From NCBI RefSeq assembly GCF_017792385.1, contig NZ_CP051230.1, positions 1,798,001 through 1,862,000 on the forward strand: a stretch of DNA of 64,000 nt, written 5' to 3'. The DNA comes from Hyphomonas sp. (GTDB lineage: Bacteria > Pseudomonadota > Alphaproteobacteria > Caulobacterales > Hyphomonadaceae). The notes below the pieces were generated by a model. The model saw nothing but the letters and a program-made list of their open reading frames with translations. It made no database searches and was not told the origin of the DNA. A program made the position numbers and the translations under genes. The number at the start of each line of letters is the position of its first letter. Position 1 is the first letter of the stretch. Below, piece after piece: positions 33,242 through 41,758 of the stretch.

Positions 33242-33793
33242 ATGACCCGCTTTGTTCAAGCCCTGCCGGCCCGGATGCGCCACGTCATACCCGGTCGCCC
33301 GTCACCGCGCGCCGTGCTGCTGATCGCCGTTGCGGCCTATCTGGCCGTCAGCTGGATGATTTTGAAATCCGCTGACACGCCGCCGATACGGTTCCGGTTC
33401 GATCCGGCGCGGTTCGTTGAAGCCTCCATCGTGCTGAAACTGCATGTGGGCGGCGCGCTGGCGGCCTTCGGCATCGGCACGGCGCTGATGGCGGGCGTGA
33501 AGGGCAGGGCGCTCCACAAGCGCCTTGGCTACGCCTGGGTGGCGGCCATGGCGGTCACGGCCATCAGCTCGTTCTTCCTGACCGGCCTGAACGGCAACCA
33601 GTTCAGCTGGATCCATGGCCTGTCAGCGTGGACGCTGATCGGCCTGCCCATGGCCATCGCGGCGGCGCGCCGGAAGGATATCGCCAAGCACCGCAAGGAT
33701 ATGACCAACATGTTCACAGGCGGCATGCTGGTGGCCGGGCTGTTCAGCTTCCTGCCGGGCCGGATGATGTGGTCGATTTTCTTCGTGGCCTGA
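33242..33793 (+). CDS. DUF2306 family membrane protein
   Basis: A 183-residue protein with four predicted helices. Conserved-looking features are KLHVGGALAAFGIGTALMAGVKG, HKRLGYAWVAAMAVTAISSFF and the C-terminal KHRKDMTNMFTGGMLVAGLFSFLPGRMMW. These histidines at helix ends recall heme-binding membrane proteins of the cytochrome b561-like type (inference, not proven for this family). In the same direction and 24 bp after DUF2141, opposite the LytTR membrane regulator. Confidence 0.85.
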   Translation: MTRFVQALPARMRHVIPGRPSPRAVLLIAVAAYLAVSWMILKSADTPPIRFRFDPARFVEASIVLKLHVGGALAAFGIGTALMAGVKGRALHKRLGYAWVAAMAVTAISSFFLTGLNGNQFSWIHGLSAWTLIGLPMAIAAARRKDIAKHRKDMTNMFTGGMLVAGLFSFLPGRMMWSIFFVA

Positions 33794-33868
33794 CCCGCAT
33801 TTGCCCTTATCGCCCCCTCCAAAGCCCGCTACAGATATCCGGTGTGGCGGTAGTTTGGAGGGGTGTTC

Positions 33869-35041
33869 ATGAAACGACTTGTCTGTGGAGTGCTGGTTGC
33901 AGGTCTGGCCGCGTGTCAGGCACCGGGGCCGATTTCCATTCCAGGGATCACGCGAGCGCCGCAAAGCGCCGAGGAAGCTCTCGAACCCTATTACCAGTCC
34001 CTGCCGGATGAGTTCTATCCACGCGCACCTGCCGGTCTGCCGCTCCCGCCCTCGGATGCCCCGCTGTCGCGCGTGCTCGTCGGCTCCTGCCATGATGAGG
34101 AAGTACCCGGCGATACGGGCGCCCTGATGCGTGTCGCGGCAGAGGAGGCCGACCTGTTCCTGATGCTGGGCGATAATGTCTACGGTGACCGCGACGGCAT
34201 GGCCTATGTCAACAACCAGGCCGACCTGACCGAATTGCGCGAGAGTTTCGCCGAACTTGCTGCTCGCAGCGATTTTCAGGCGGTCCGGGCCGCGCACCCG
34301 ATGATGGTGGCGTGGGACGATCATGATTACGGCGCGAATGATGCCGGTCGTGAGTTTCCGTTCCGCAGGCTGGCAGAGCGCATTCATGAACGGTTCTGGG
34401 GGCTTGAGAACAAGGATGTCGGCGCCTGGCCGGGAACCTATTATGCCCGCAGCTTCGGTCCGGCAGGCCAGCGGACACAGATCATCATGCTCGACACGCG
34501 CTTCTTCCGTTCGGCGCTGACACCGACCGACGCCTATGGCGAAACGGGCAAGGAACGCTACATCCCGTCTGATGACCCGAACCAGAACATGCTGGGCAAT
34601 GACCAGTGGACCTGGCTGGAAAACCAGCTGCAGAAGCCGGCCGACCTGCGCCTGATCGTGTCGTCGATTCAGGTCCTGCCCACAGATGCGCATGGTTGGG
34701 AGGCCTGGTCGCGCTTGCCCGCAGAACAGCAGCGCCTCTACGACCTGATCCGGGACACGAATGCCGAGGGAGTCGTGTTCGTGTCCGGTGATCGCCACAC
34801 GGCGTTTCTCTATCGCAGCGAGACGGCCTTGCCCTATCCGGTCCATGAACTGACCGCATCCTCTTTCAATGTGTCATTCGCGGAAACGACGGATGAAAGG
34901 GATTCCGCCCAGATCGGGGACGGGTTTCCGCCGGAGAACTATGGAGCCATCGGCATCGACTGGGAGGCAGGAAGCGTGGATCTCGAAATCAAAAATGCCG
35001 CAGGTGAAACGGTTCGCCAAACTAAGGCCCAATTCCGGTAG
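33869..35041 (+). CDS. PhoD-like alkaline phosphatase/phosphodiesterase lipoprotein
   Basis: A 390-residue lipoprotein (lipobox LAAC, Cys16). The metallophosphatase core is evident: GSCHDEE, LFLMLGDNVYGDRDGM, AWDDHDYGANDAG, then LDTRFFRS, and LPTDAHGWEAW, VFVSGDRHTAFLYR. The order of metal-binding Asp/Asn/His fits the PhoD family. The ATG at 33869 follows a GGAGGGG Shine-Dalgarno; a GTG two codons upstream is possible. Phosphate-ester scavenging outside the inner membrane is the likely role. No Pho box was recognised upstream. Confidence 0.9.
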   Translation: MKRLVCGVLVAGLAACQAPGPISIPGITRAPQSAEEALEPYYQSLPDEFYPRAPAGLPLPPSDAPLSRVLVGSCHDEEVPGDTGALMRVAAEEADLFLMLGDNVYGDRDGMAYVNNQADLTELRESFAELAARSDFQAVRAAHPMMVAWDDHDYGANDAGREFPFRRLAERIHERFWGLENKDVGAWPGTYYARSFGPAGQRTQIIMLDTRFFRSALTPTDAYGETGKERYIPSDDPNQNMLGNDQWTWLENQLQKPADLRLIVSSIQVLPTDAHGWEAWSRLPAEQQRLYDLIRDTNAEGVVFVSGDRHTAFLYRSETALPYPVHELTASSFNVSFAETTDERDSAQIGDGFPPENYGAIGIDWEAGSVDLEIKNAAGETVRQTKAQFR

Positions 35042-35077
35042 GCAAAGACGCGGGCCATCACGAGGCCCAAATAGACC

Positions 35078-36328
35078 ATGACCGATACACGTAATGTCTC
35101 TGCCATCATTCTGGCGGTAATGATCCTCCAGATCGCCGGCGGGCTTCTCGGGATGCTTACGCCGCTCGGACTGGAAGCGCTCGGAACATCTCCTCAGGCG
35201 ATTGGCGGCATTGCGGCGCTCTATGCCACCGGCTTCATGCTGGGCGCGTGGAGTGCTCCGGCGGCGCTGGCAAGCTTCGGGAACATCCGGCTCTTCGCCG
35301 CAGCGGCCGCCGTCACGGCAGCCGGGTCGATCAGCCTGTCGCTCTGGTACCAGCCCGGCTATTGGGCGCTCGTCCGGATCGTGCAGGGCGTCAGCTTCGC
35401 CTACATGTTCACCAGTGTCGAAAGCTGGCTGGGACAGGCCGTGCCGGACAAGTCGCGCGGCAGCGTCATGGGCATCTATCATACCGGCGCCAAACTCTCC
35501 CTGATGATCGGGCCTTTTTTCGTGGCCGGCCTGTCGCCGCTGGATAGCCGGGCCTATAGCTGGGCGGCGCTGTTTCTCAGCCTCGCCCTGGTGCCGATCT
35601 GCCTGACCCAGCAGGAACAGCCGGAAACCCCTGACCGCACCGCCATGCCGATCGGACGCCTGTACCGGCTTGCACCCGCCGCCGTGATCGGTGTCGCGAT
35701 TGCCGGCGTGGTGAACACCGGCACGCTGGCGCTGTTGCCCATCTATTTCGAAAGCTTCGCCATTGTGGGGGGAGGGACCGCCGCGGCCGCCGTTGCGCTG
35801 GCGGCGGCCTGGCTTGGTGGCCTCGTTATCCAGTGGCCCGCCGGACGCTTGTCGGACCGAATCGAACGCCGTCTGGTCATCGCCATTCTGGCGGCTGTGT
35901 CGGGTCTGGCTGCGCTCGTGATCGCGATATTCGGCCGCAGCTTCGGGGAAATGGGCGTGATCGGGGTGCTGGTACTCTGGGGCGGCGGGGCGCTGACATT
36001 CTATGGACTCTGCGTGGCGCACGCCATCGACCGGACGCCGAAAGGAAAGATTCCGCAGGTCATGTCGGGTCTGCTGTTCATCTGGGCGGGGGGATCGATT
36101 GTCGGCCCGCTCCTGTCGGGCCTGGCCATGCGCGGGGCAGGGGCCATGGGCCTGTTCGGCCTGGCCGGAATCCTGTTGATCCTGTTGGCATTCATCATGG
36201 TCTGGCGCGTGTCCGCGCGGGCCGCGCCGGAAGAGCACGAGCAGGAAGACTGGAGCCCGATCCTGCCCACGCCCCTGGCCAGTGTGGAACTGGATCCCCG
36301 CAATCCGGAACGCGAAAGCGAAAGCTGA
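35078..36328 (+). CDS. MFS transporter (YcaD-like)
   Basis: A 416-residue, 12-helix facilitator. Helix 4-5 reads ALVRIVQGVSFAYMFTSVESWLGQAVPDKSRGSVMGIYHTGAKLSLMIGP split across two segments, which is the pattern of the YcaD/MFS_1 group, and GRLSDRIERRLV is the loop 8-9 motif. The C-terminus is acidic and charged (ERESES end). Substrate unknown. It follows the PhoD-like gene by 36 bp on the same strand and precedes sucC by a promoter-containing gap. Confidence 0.87.
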   Translation: MTDTRNVSAIILAVMILQIAGGLLGMLTPLGLEALGTSPQAIGGIAALYATGFMLGAWSAPAALASFGNIRLFAAAAAVTAAGSISLSLWYQPGYWALVRIVQGVSFAYMFTSVESWLGQAVPDKSRGSVMGIYHTGAKLSLMIGPFFVAGLSPLDSRAYSWAALFLSLALVPICLTQQEQPETPDRTAMPIGRLYRLAPAAVIGVAIAGVVNTGTLALLPIYFESFAIVGGGTAAAAVALAAAWLGGLVIQWPAGRLSDRIERRLVIAILAAVSGLAALVIAIFGRSFGEMGVIGVLVLWGGGALTFYGLCVAHAIDRTPKGKIPQVMSGLLFIWAGGSIVGPLLSGLAMRGAGAMGLFGLAGILLILLAFIMVWRVSARAAPEEHEQEDWSPILPTPLASVELDPRNPERESES

Positions 36329-36352
36329 GTACGGCATTGCGTACCCAGCCAG

Positions 36353-36380
36353 TTGCGGGGGCTGACAAGCCTGTTATATA
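36353..36380 (+). promoter_or_regulatory. Candidate sucC promoter
   Basis: TTGCGG (36353-36358), a 16-bp spacer, and TATATA (36375-36380) resemble a housekeeping -35/-10 pair. They lie 70 bp upstream of the sucC start. Found by eye; sequence similarity to the consensus is moderate. Confidence 0.4.
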
Positions 36381-36449
36381 GCCCGGACGTTTTACCGGGT
36401 CGGCGCTGCCGGCTCTTTCCGCAAGCCAGGGCAGACAAGGCGAGTTTCC

Positions 36450-37646
36450 ATGAACATACACGAATACCAGGCCAAGGCCGTGCTGAAATCCTTCGGCGCA
36501 CCGGTGGCAGACGGCGTCCCCGTTCTTTCTCTCGATGACGTGCAAAAGGCCGTCGACACGCTTCCGGGTCCGCTCTGGGTTGTGAAATCCCAAATCCACG
36601 CAGGTGGTCGCGGCAAGGGCAAGTTCATCGAAGCCGCCGCCGGCGAAAAGGGCGGTGTTCGCCTCGCTTTCTCGAAAGAGGAAGTTCTGGAACATGCCAA
36701 GGCGATGCTCGGCAATCACCTCGTCACGGCGCAAACCAGCGCGGAAGGCAAGCAGGTCAACCGTCTCTACATCGAAGACGGCGCCGACATTGCCCGCGAA
36801 CTCTACCTCTCGCTTCTCGTTGACCGCGCCACGGGCCGCCCGGCCTTCGTGGCCTCCACCGAAGGCGGCATGGACATCGAGGAAGTCGCGCACGAGACGC
36901 CAGAGAAAATCCTGACGCTTCCAATCGACCCGACCACGGGCGTGACCGACGCGGATGCGGCGCAGCTGTGCGACGCGCTCAAGCTTGACGGCGCCGCCCG
37001 CGAAGACGGCATGAAACTGTTCCCGATCCTCTACAAGGCCTTCACCGAGAAGGACATGGCCATGCTGGAGATCAACCCGCTGATCGTCATGGAGAATGGC
37101 CATCTGCGCGTGCTCGACGCCAAGGTCAGCTTCGACGGCAACGCCCTGTTCCGCCACCCGGACATCGTTGAACTGCGCGACACGACCGAGGAAGACGAGA
37201 AAGAGATCGAGGCCTCCGAGTGGGATCTCGCCTATATCGCCCTCGACGGCACGATTGGCTGCATGGTCAACGGCGCTGGCCTCGCCATGGCGACGATGGA
37301 CATCATCAAGCTGTATGGCGAAGAGCCGGCAAACTTCTGTGACGTTGGCGGCGGTGCCAATGCCGAGAAAGTGGCAGCGGCCTTCAAGATCATCATGAAG
37401 GACCCGAACGTGAAGGGCATCCTCGTGAACATCTTCGGCGGCATCATGAAATGCGACGTCATCGCCGAAGGCGTGATCGCGGCCGTCAAGGAAACCAACC
37501 TCGCTGTGCCGCTGGTTGTCCGTCTCGAAGGTACAAACGTCGAAATGGGCAAGGAAATCATCAAGAATTCCGGCCTGAACGTCATCCCGGCCGATGACCT
37601 CGACGACGCCGCCCAGAAAATTGTTGCCGCTGTTAAAGAGGCCTAA
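36450..37646 (+). CDS. sucC: Succinyl-CoA synthetase beta subunit (ADP-forming)
   Basis: A 398-residue subunit with an N-terminal ATP-grasp domain (starting MNIHEYQAKAVLKSFGAPV, with VKSQIHAGGRGKGKF as the nucleotide-binding lysine region) and a C-terminal CoA-ligase domain (GAGLAMATMDIIKLYGEEPANFCDVGGGA, ILVNIFGGIMKCDVIAEG). Full length for the family. It forms a heterotetramer with SucD and makes succinate plus ATP in the TCA cycle. Seven bases separate it from sucD, so the two are co-transcribed. Confidence 0.97.
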   Translation: MNIHEYQAKAVLKSFGAPVADGVPVLSLDDVQKAVDTLPGPLWVVKSQIHAGGRGKGKFIEAAAGEKGGVRLAFSKEEVLEHAKAMLGNHLVTAQTSAEGKQVNRLYIEDGADIARELYLSLLVDRATGRPAFVASTEGGMDIEEVAHETPEKILTLPIDPTTGVTDADAAQLCDALKLDGAAREDGMKLFPILYKAFTEKDMAMLEINPLIVMENGHLRVLDAKVSFDGNALFRHPDIVELRDTTEEDEKEIEASEWDLAYIALDGTIGCMVNGAGLAMATMDIIKLYGEEPANFCDVGGGANAEKVAAAFKIIMKDPNVKGILVNIFGGIMKCDVIAEGVIAAVKETNLAVPLVVRLEGTNVEMGKEIIKNSGLNVIPADDLDDAAQKIVAAVKEA

Positions 37647-37652
37647 GGAAAC

Positions 37653-38555
37653 ATGTCCATTCTCATCGACAAGAATACCAAAGTCATCGTCCAGGGCCTG
37701 ACCGGCAATACGGGCTCGTTCCACACCAATCAGGCGCTGGAATATTTCGGCACCCAGATGGTGGCGGGCACGCATCCCAAGAAGGCTGGCCAGAAATGGG
37801 TCGCCGACAATGGCACCGAGCTGCCGATCTTCGCCAATGCCGGTGAAGCCAAGGAAGCCACCGGCGCCAATGCGTCCGTGATCTATGTGCCGCCTGCCGG
37901 CGCTGCGGCCGCCATTGAAGAGGCCATTGACGCTGAAATCCCGCTGATCGTCTGCATCACCGAGGGCGTTCCGGTCCTCGATATGGTGCGCGTGAAGGCC
38001 AAGCTGGACAAATCCAGCTCCCGCCTGATCGGTCCGAACTGCCCCGGCCTGCTGACGCCGGAACAGTGCAAGATCGGCATCATGCCGGGCAAGATCTTCC
38101 AGAAGGGCTCCGTCGGCGTTGTTTCGCGCTCCGGTACGCTGACCTATGAGGCTGTCTACCAGACCTCTCAGGCCGGTCTCGGCCAGACATCGGCTGTCGG
38201 TATCGGCGGCGACCCGGTCAAAGGCACTGAATTCATCGACGTGCTGGACATGTTCCTGTCCGATGACGAGACCCAGTCGATCATCATGATCGGCGAAATT
38301 GGCGGCAGCGCCGAAGAGGAAGCTGCGCAATTCCTGATCGACGAGGCGAAGAAGGGCCGGAAAAAGCCGATGGTCGGCTTTATTGCGGGCCGGACTGCAC
38401 CGAAGGGGCGCACGATGGGCCATGCCGGTGCTATCGTTTCAGGTGGCCAGGGTGATGCCGAGAGCAAGATCGCCGCAATGGAAGAGGCCGGTATCAAGGT
38501 CTCCCCGTCGCCAGCGCGTCTCGGTACGACCATGGTCGAAGTGTTGAAGGGTTAA
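37653..38555 (+). CDS. sucD: Succinyl-CoA synthetase alpha subunit
   Basis: A 300-residue subunit with the CoA-binding Rossmann domain (VIVQGLTGNTGSFHTNQAL) and the ligase domain. The phospho-histidine lies in GRTMGHAGAIVSGG near residue 246, and GPNCPGLLTPEQCKIGIMPG is the active-site loop. Pairs with SucC immediately upstream. Downstream lies an unusually structured 157-base gap before sucA, ending in an intrinsic terminator (38651-38676). Confidence 0.97.
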   Translation: MSILIDKNTKVIVQGLTGNTGSFHTNQALEYFGTQMVAGTHPKKAGQKWVADNGTELPIFANAGEAKEATGANASVIYVPPAGAAAAIEEAIDAEIPLIVCITEGVPVLDMVRVKAKLDKSSSRLIGPNCPGLLTPEQCKIGIMPGKIFQKGSVGVVSRSGTLTYEAVYQTSQAGLGQTSAVGIGGDPVKGTEFIDVLDMFLSDDETQSIIMIGEIGGSAEEEAAQFLIDEAKKGRKKPMVGFIAGRTAPKGRTMGHAGAIVSGGQGDAESKIAAMEEAGIKVSPSPARLGTTMVEVLKG

Positions 38556-38575
38556 TCCTTCAATACACATTAAAG

Positions 38576-38639
38576 CCAGGACGGCCCGTCCGGGCCAGTC
38601 TGGCGAGGCCAGCATCTGTCCCCGCACAGGCCGTCCTGG
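38576..38639 (+). ncRNA. Candidate three-way-junction RNA element between sucD and sucA
   Basis: An 11-bp perfect outer stem CCAGGACGGCC (38576-38586) / GGCCGTCCTGG (38629-38639) encloses two hairpins: CTGGC-GAG-GCCAG (38600-38612) and CTGT-CCCCGC-ACAG (38616-38629, last base shared with the outer stem). A competing hairpin GGCCCG/CGGGCC (38583-38596) would break the outer stem. An intrinsic terminator follows 11 bases later. The arrangement is like a ligand-sensing aptamer plus terminator, but it could equally be a small RNA or a plain transcript-end structure. Confidence 0.4.
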
Positions 38640-38650
38640 AGAACCTCAGT

Positions 38651-38676
38651 CCCGGTAGGAACCGGGCAAGATTTTT
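38651..38676 (+). terminator. Intrinsic terminator or attenuator before sucA
   Basis: Stem CCCGGT (38651-38656), loop AGGA, ACCGGG (38661-38666), then CAAGA and five T residues (38672-38676). It lies 95 bp past the sucD stop and 37 bp before sucA. CCGGG at 38590-38594 could pair with CCCGG of the left arm and so weaken the terminator, which would allow regulated read-through (inference). Confidence 0.65.
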
Positions 38677-38712
38677 GTTCCTTAATGTCAGGGAACAGGT
38701 CCCAAAGGACGG

Positions 38713-41700
38713 ATGAGAAAAATGGCAGATGACGGCAGCCCGGTAGACGGCTCACGCAGCGCAGGCAACAGCGCCATGCTGGAAACAGCATTCCTGTATG
38801 GGGGTTCAGCCATGTGGCTGGAACAGATGCAGGCGGCCTATGCGCGCAATCCCGCGTCAGTTCCCGAGAGCTGGCGCGCCTTCTTTGCTGAGCTGAATGA
38901 TGATTCGGGCGATGCGGCGAAAAATGCCGACGGCGCCAGTTGGAAGCGGGGCGACTGGCCCCGTCCGGTCAGCGACGAGCAGGTTGCCGCCTTTGACGGC
39001 AACTGGGCGCTGGTCGAGCCGAAGCTGGAAAAGAAGCTCAAATCGGCCAAGCCCGGCGCCTCGGCAGAGGAAATCGCCCAGAACGTCAAGGATTCGATCC
39101 GCGCCATCATGATGATCCGCGCCTATCGCATGCGCGGACATCTGGCGGCCCAGCTCGATCCCCTGTCGCTCGATACGCCGGAAGCGCAGCCGGAACTCGA
39201 TCCTGTCAGCTACGGATTCGGCGCCGAAGACATGGATCGCAAGATCTTCATCGATGGCTATCTTGGCCTGGATCATGCGACCGTTCGCGAGATGCTGGAC
39301 ATCCTGAAGCGGACCTACTGCTCGACCATCGGCATCGAGTTCATGCACATTTCCGATCCGGAAGAGAAAGCCTGGCTGCAGGAACGCATCGAAGGCCCGG
39401 ACAAGGGCGTGGCCTTTACCGAGCAGGGCAAGAAGGCAATTCTCGCCAAGCTGATCGAGGCGGAAACCTTCGAACGCTTCCTGCACAAGCGCTATCCAGG
39501 CACCAAACGCTTCGGTCTCGACGGCGGAGAAGCCGCAGTTCCGGCGCTGGAGCAGATCATCAAGCGCGGTGGCGCGCTGGGTGTGCGCGAGATCGTCGTC
39601 GGCATGCCGCACCGGGGCCGCCTCAACATGCTCGCGGCCGTCATGGGCAAGCCGTACGAGCAGATCTTCCATGAATTCCAGGGCGGCAACACGCAAGGCG
39701 CCGGCGAGTTCGGGTCCGGCGATGTGAAATACCATCTCGGTGCGTCGTCCGATCGCGAGTTCGACGGCAATGAAGTACACCTGTCCATGAACGCCAACCC
39801 GTCCCACCTCGAAGCGGTCGATCCCGTGGTCCTCGGCAAGTCCCGCTCGAAGCAGGAAATGCTGCACCGGGAAAGCGGCACGCTGGATCGGTCGGCGGTC
39901 CTGCCACTTCTGCTGCACGGTGATGCTGCCTTTGCCGGGCAGGGGGTTGTGGCGGAATGTTTTGCCCTCTCCGGCCTGCAGGGATACCGGACCGGCGGCA
40001 CCATCCATTTCATCGTGAACAACCAGATCGGCTTCACGACCAGCCCGATCTACTCACGCTCCTCGCCCTATCCGACCGATGTGGCCCTGATGGTGCAGAC
40101 GCCCATCTTCCACGTGAATGGCGATGATCCGGAAGCGGTCACTTATGCGGCCAAGGTGGCCACGGAATACCGCCAGAAATTCGGCAAGGACGTCGTGATC
40201 GACATGTTCTGCTATCGCCGCTTCGGGCACAATGAGGGCGACGAGCCCATGTTCACCCAGCCGGTGATGTACACCAAGATCAAGGGGCACGCCTCCACGC
40301 GCGAAATCTATGCCGATCGTCTGGTGAAGGAAGGCATCCTCTCTGCCGAGCAGGTCGAGCAGCAGGTCGCCGATTTCGAGGCCTATCTCGACCGCGAATT
40401 TGAGGCCGGCAAGACGTTCGAAGCCAAGAAAGCTGACTGGCTGGACGGCGAATGGAAAGGCCTCGGCCTGCCGGATGATGACGAGCGCCGCGGCAAGACC
40501 GGCGTCGCTAAGAAGCGCATGCAGGCCATCGGCCAGTCCATCACGACGATCCCGGAAGGCGTGGACATTCACAAGACGCTGGCCCGCGTGATTGATGCAC
40601 GGGCGACGGCGATCTCGAAAGGGAAGGGTCTGGACTGGGCTACCGCAGAACACCTCGCCTTTGCGACCCTGCTTGACGAGGGCTTCCCGGTCCGCCTGTC
40701 CGGCCAGGATTGCGGCCGCGGGACTTTCTCGCAGCGCCACAGCCACATCATCGACCAGACCACGGGCGAACGCTACACGCCGCTGAACCATGTCAGCGAT
40801 ACACAGGCCCATTATGAAGTGATCGATTCGCTTCTGTCAGAGGAGGCCGTGCTTGGATACGAGTACGGATATTCGCTGGCGGATCCGAACACGCTGACCA
40901 TGTGGGAAGCCCAGTTCGGTGACTTCTCGAACGGCGCGCAGGTCTTCTTCGACCAGTTCATTTCGTCGGCAGAACGCAAGTGGCTGCGCATGTCGGGCCT
41001 GGTCGTGCTCCTGCCGCACGGCTATGAAGGTCAGGGTCCGGAGCACTCCTCCGCCCGCCTTGAGCGCTTCCTGCAGATGTGCGCGGAAGACAATTGGCAA
41101 GTGTGCAACCTGACGACGCCAGCGAATTATTTCCACGCCCTGCGCCGCCAGATCCACCGGGATTTCCGCAAGCCGCTGATCATCATGACGCCGAAGTCGC
41201 TTCTGCGTCACAAGCTGGCCACGTCCAGCCTGGATGACATGAGCACGAAGTCATCCTTCCACCGCATCCTGTGGGACGACGCCGAGACGCCGGGCCGTGA
41301 AGGCAAGGTGAAGCTGGTCAAGGACAACAAGATCCGGCGCGTCGTGCTGTGTTCAGGCAAGGTTTACTACGACCTGTTCGAAGCGCGCGAAGAGAGCGAT
41401 GAGGATGATGTCTACCTGCTGCGCGTCGAGCAATTCTACCCCGTGCCGCGCAAGTCGCTGATCCACGAACTGAAACGTTTCCCGCAGGCCGAGATCGTCT
41501 GGTGCCAGGAAGAGCCGCGCAATATGGGCGGCTGGACCTTCATCCGTGACGAGCTGGAATGGTGCGCCAACCAGGCCGGGCTGGAGCACACGCGTCCTGC
41601 CTATGCCGGGCGTCCGCCTTCGGCTGCCACGGCCACCGGCCTCCTGTCGAAGCACAAGGATGAGCAGAACGCCCTGATCACGACCGCCCTTGGAAAGGAC

Positions 41701-41730
41701 CCGGTCGACGACAACATCGTCGCCACCTGA
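38713..41730 (+). CDS. sucA: 2-oxoglutarate dehydrogenase E1 component
   Basis: A 1005-residue thiamine-diphosphate enzyme, the E1o of the 2-oxoglutarate dehydrogenase complex. It has the N-terminal E2-binding segment (FLYGGSAMWLEQMQAAYARNP...), the helical linker, the ThDP PP domain (VVGMPHRGRLNMLAAVMGKP; then GDAAFAGQGVVAECFALSGL...; NNQIGFTT) and the PYR/C-terminal domains (LSGQDCGRGTFSQRHS, LLPHGYEGQGPEHSSAR, the final EPRNMGGW). The ATG at 38713 has AAAGGAC upstream; a second ATG is three codons on. The AAAGGAC ribosome-binding site is inside a small hairpin (38699-38710). Confidence 0.97.
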   Translation: MRKMADDGSPVDGSRSAGNSAMLETAFLYGGSAMWLEQMQAAYARNPASVPESWRAFFAELNDDSGDAAKNADGASWKRGDWPRPVSDEQVAAFDGNWALVEPKLEKKLKSAKPGASAEEIAQNVKDSIRAIMMIRAYRMRGHLAAQLDPLSLDTPEAQPELDPVSYGFGAEDMDRKIFIDGYLGLDHATVREMLDILKRTYCSTIGIEFMHISDPEEKAWLQERIEGPDKGVAFTEQGKKAILAKLIEAETFERFLHKRYPGTKRFGLDGGEAAVPALEQIIKRGGALGVREIVVGMPHRGRLNMLAAVMGKPYEQIFHEFQGGNTQGAGEFGSGDVKYHLGASSDREFDGNEVHLSMNANPSHLEAVDPVVLGKSRSKQEMLHRESGTLDRSAVLPLLLHGDAAFAGQGVVAECFALSGLQGYRTGGTIHFIVNNQIGFTTSPIYSRSSPYPTDVALMVQTPIFHVNGDDPEAVTYAAKVATEYRQKFGKDVVIDMFCYRRFGHNEGDEPMFTQPVMYTKIKGHASTREIYADRLVKEGILSAEQVEQQVADFEAYLDREFEAGKTFEAKKADWLDGEWKGLGLPDDDERRGKTGVAKKRMQAIGQSITTIPEGVDIHKTLARVIDARATAISKGKGLDWATAEHLAFATLLDEGFPVRLSGQDCGRGTFSQRHSHIIDQTTGERYTPLNHVSDTQAHYEVIDSLLSEEAVLGYEYGYSLADPNTLTMWEAQFGDFSNGAQVFFDQFISSAERKWLRMSGLVVLLPHGYEGQGPEHSSARLERFLQMCAEDNWQVCNLTTPANYFHALRRQIHRDFRKPLIIMTPKSLLRHKLATSSLDDMSTKSSFHRILWDDAETPGREGKVKLVKDNKIRRVVLCSGKVYYDLFEAREESDEDDVYLLRVEQFYPVPRKSLIHELKRFPQAEIVWCQEEPRNMGGWTFIRDELEWCANQAGLEHTRPAYAGRPPSAATATGLLSKHKDEQNALITTALGKDPVDDNIVAT

Positions 41731-41758
41731 TTTTGATTTTTGCAAACGGACTGATTTC

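Noticed and set aside
36195..38423. Minus-strand open frame of 742 codons opposite sucC and sucD
   Set aside because: Overlaps two unmistakable TCA genes; antisense shadow with repetitive His/Asp/Val content.
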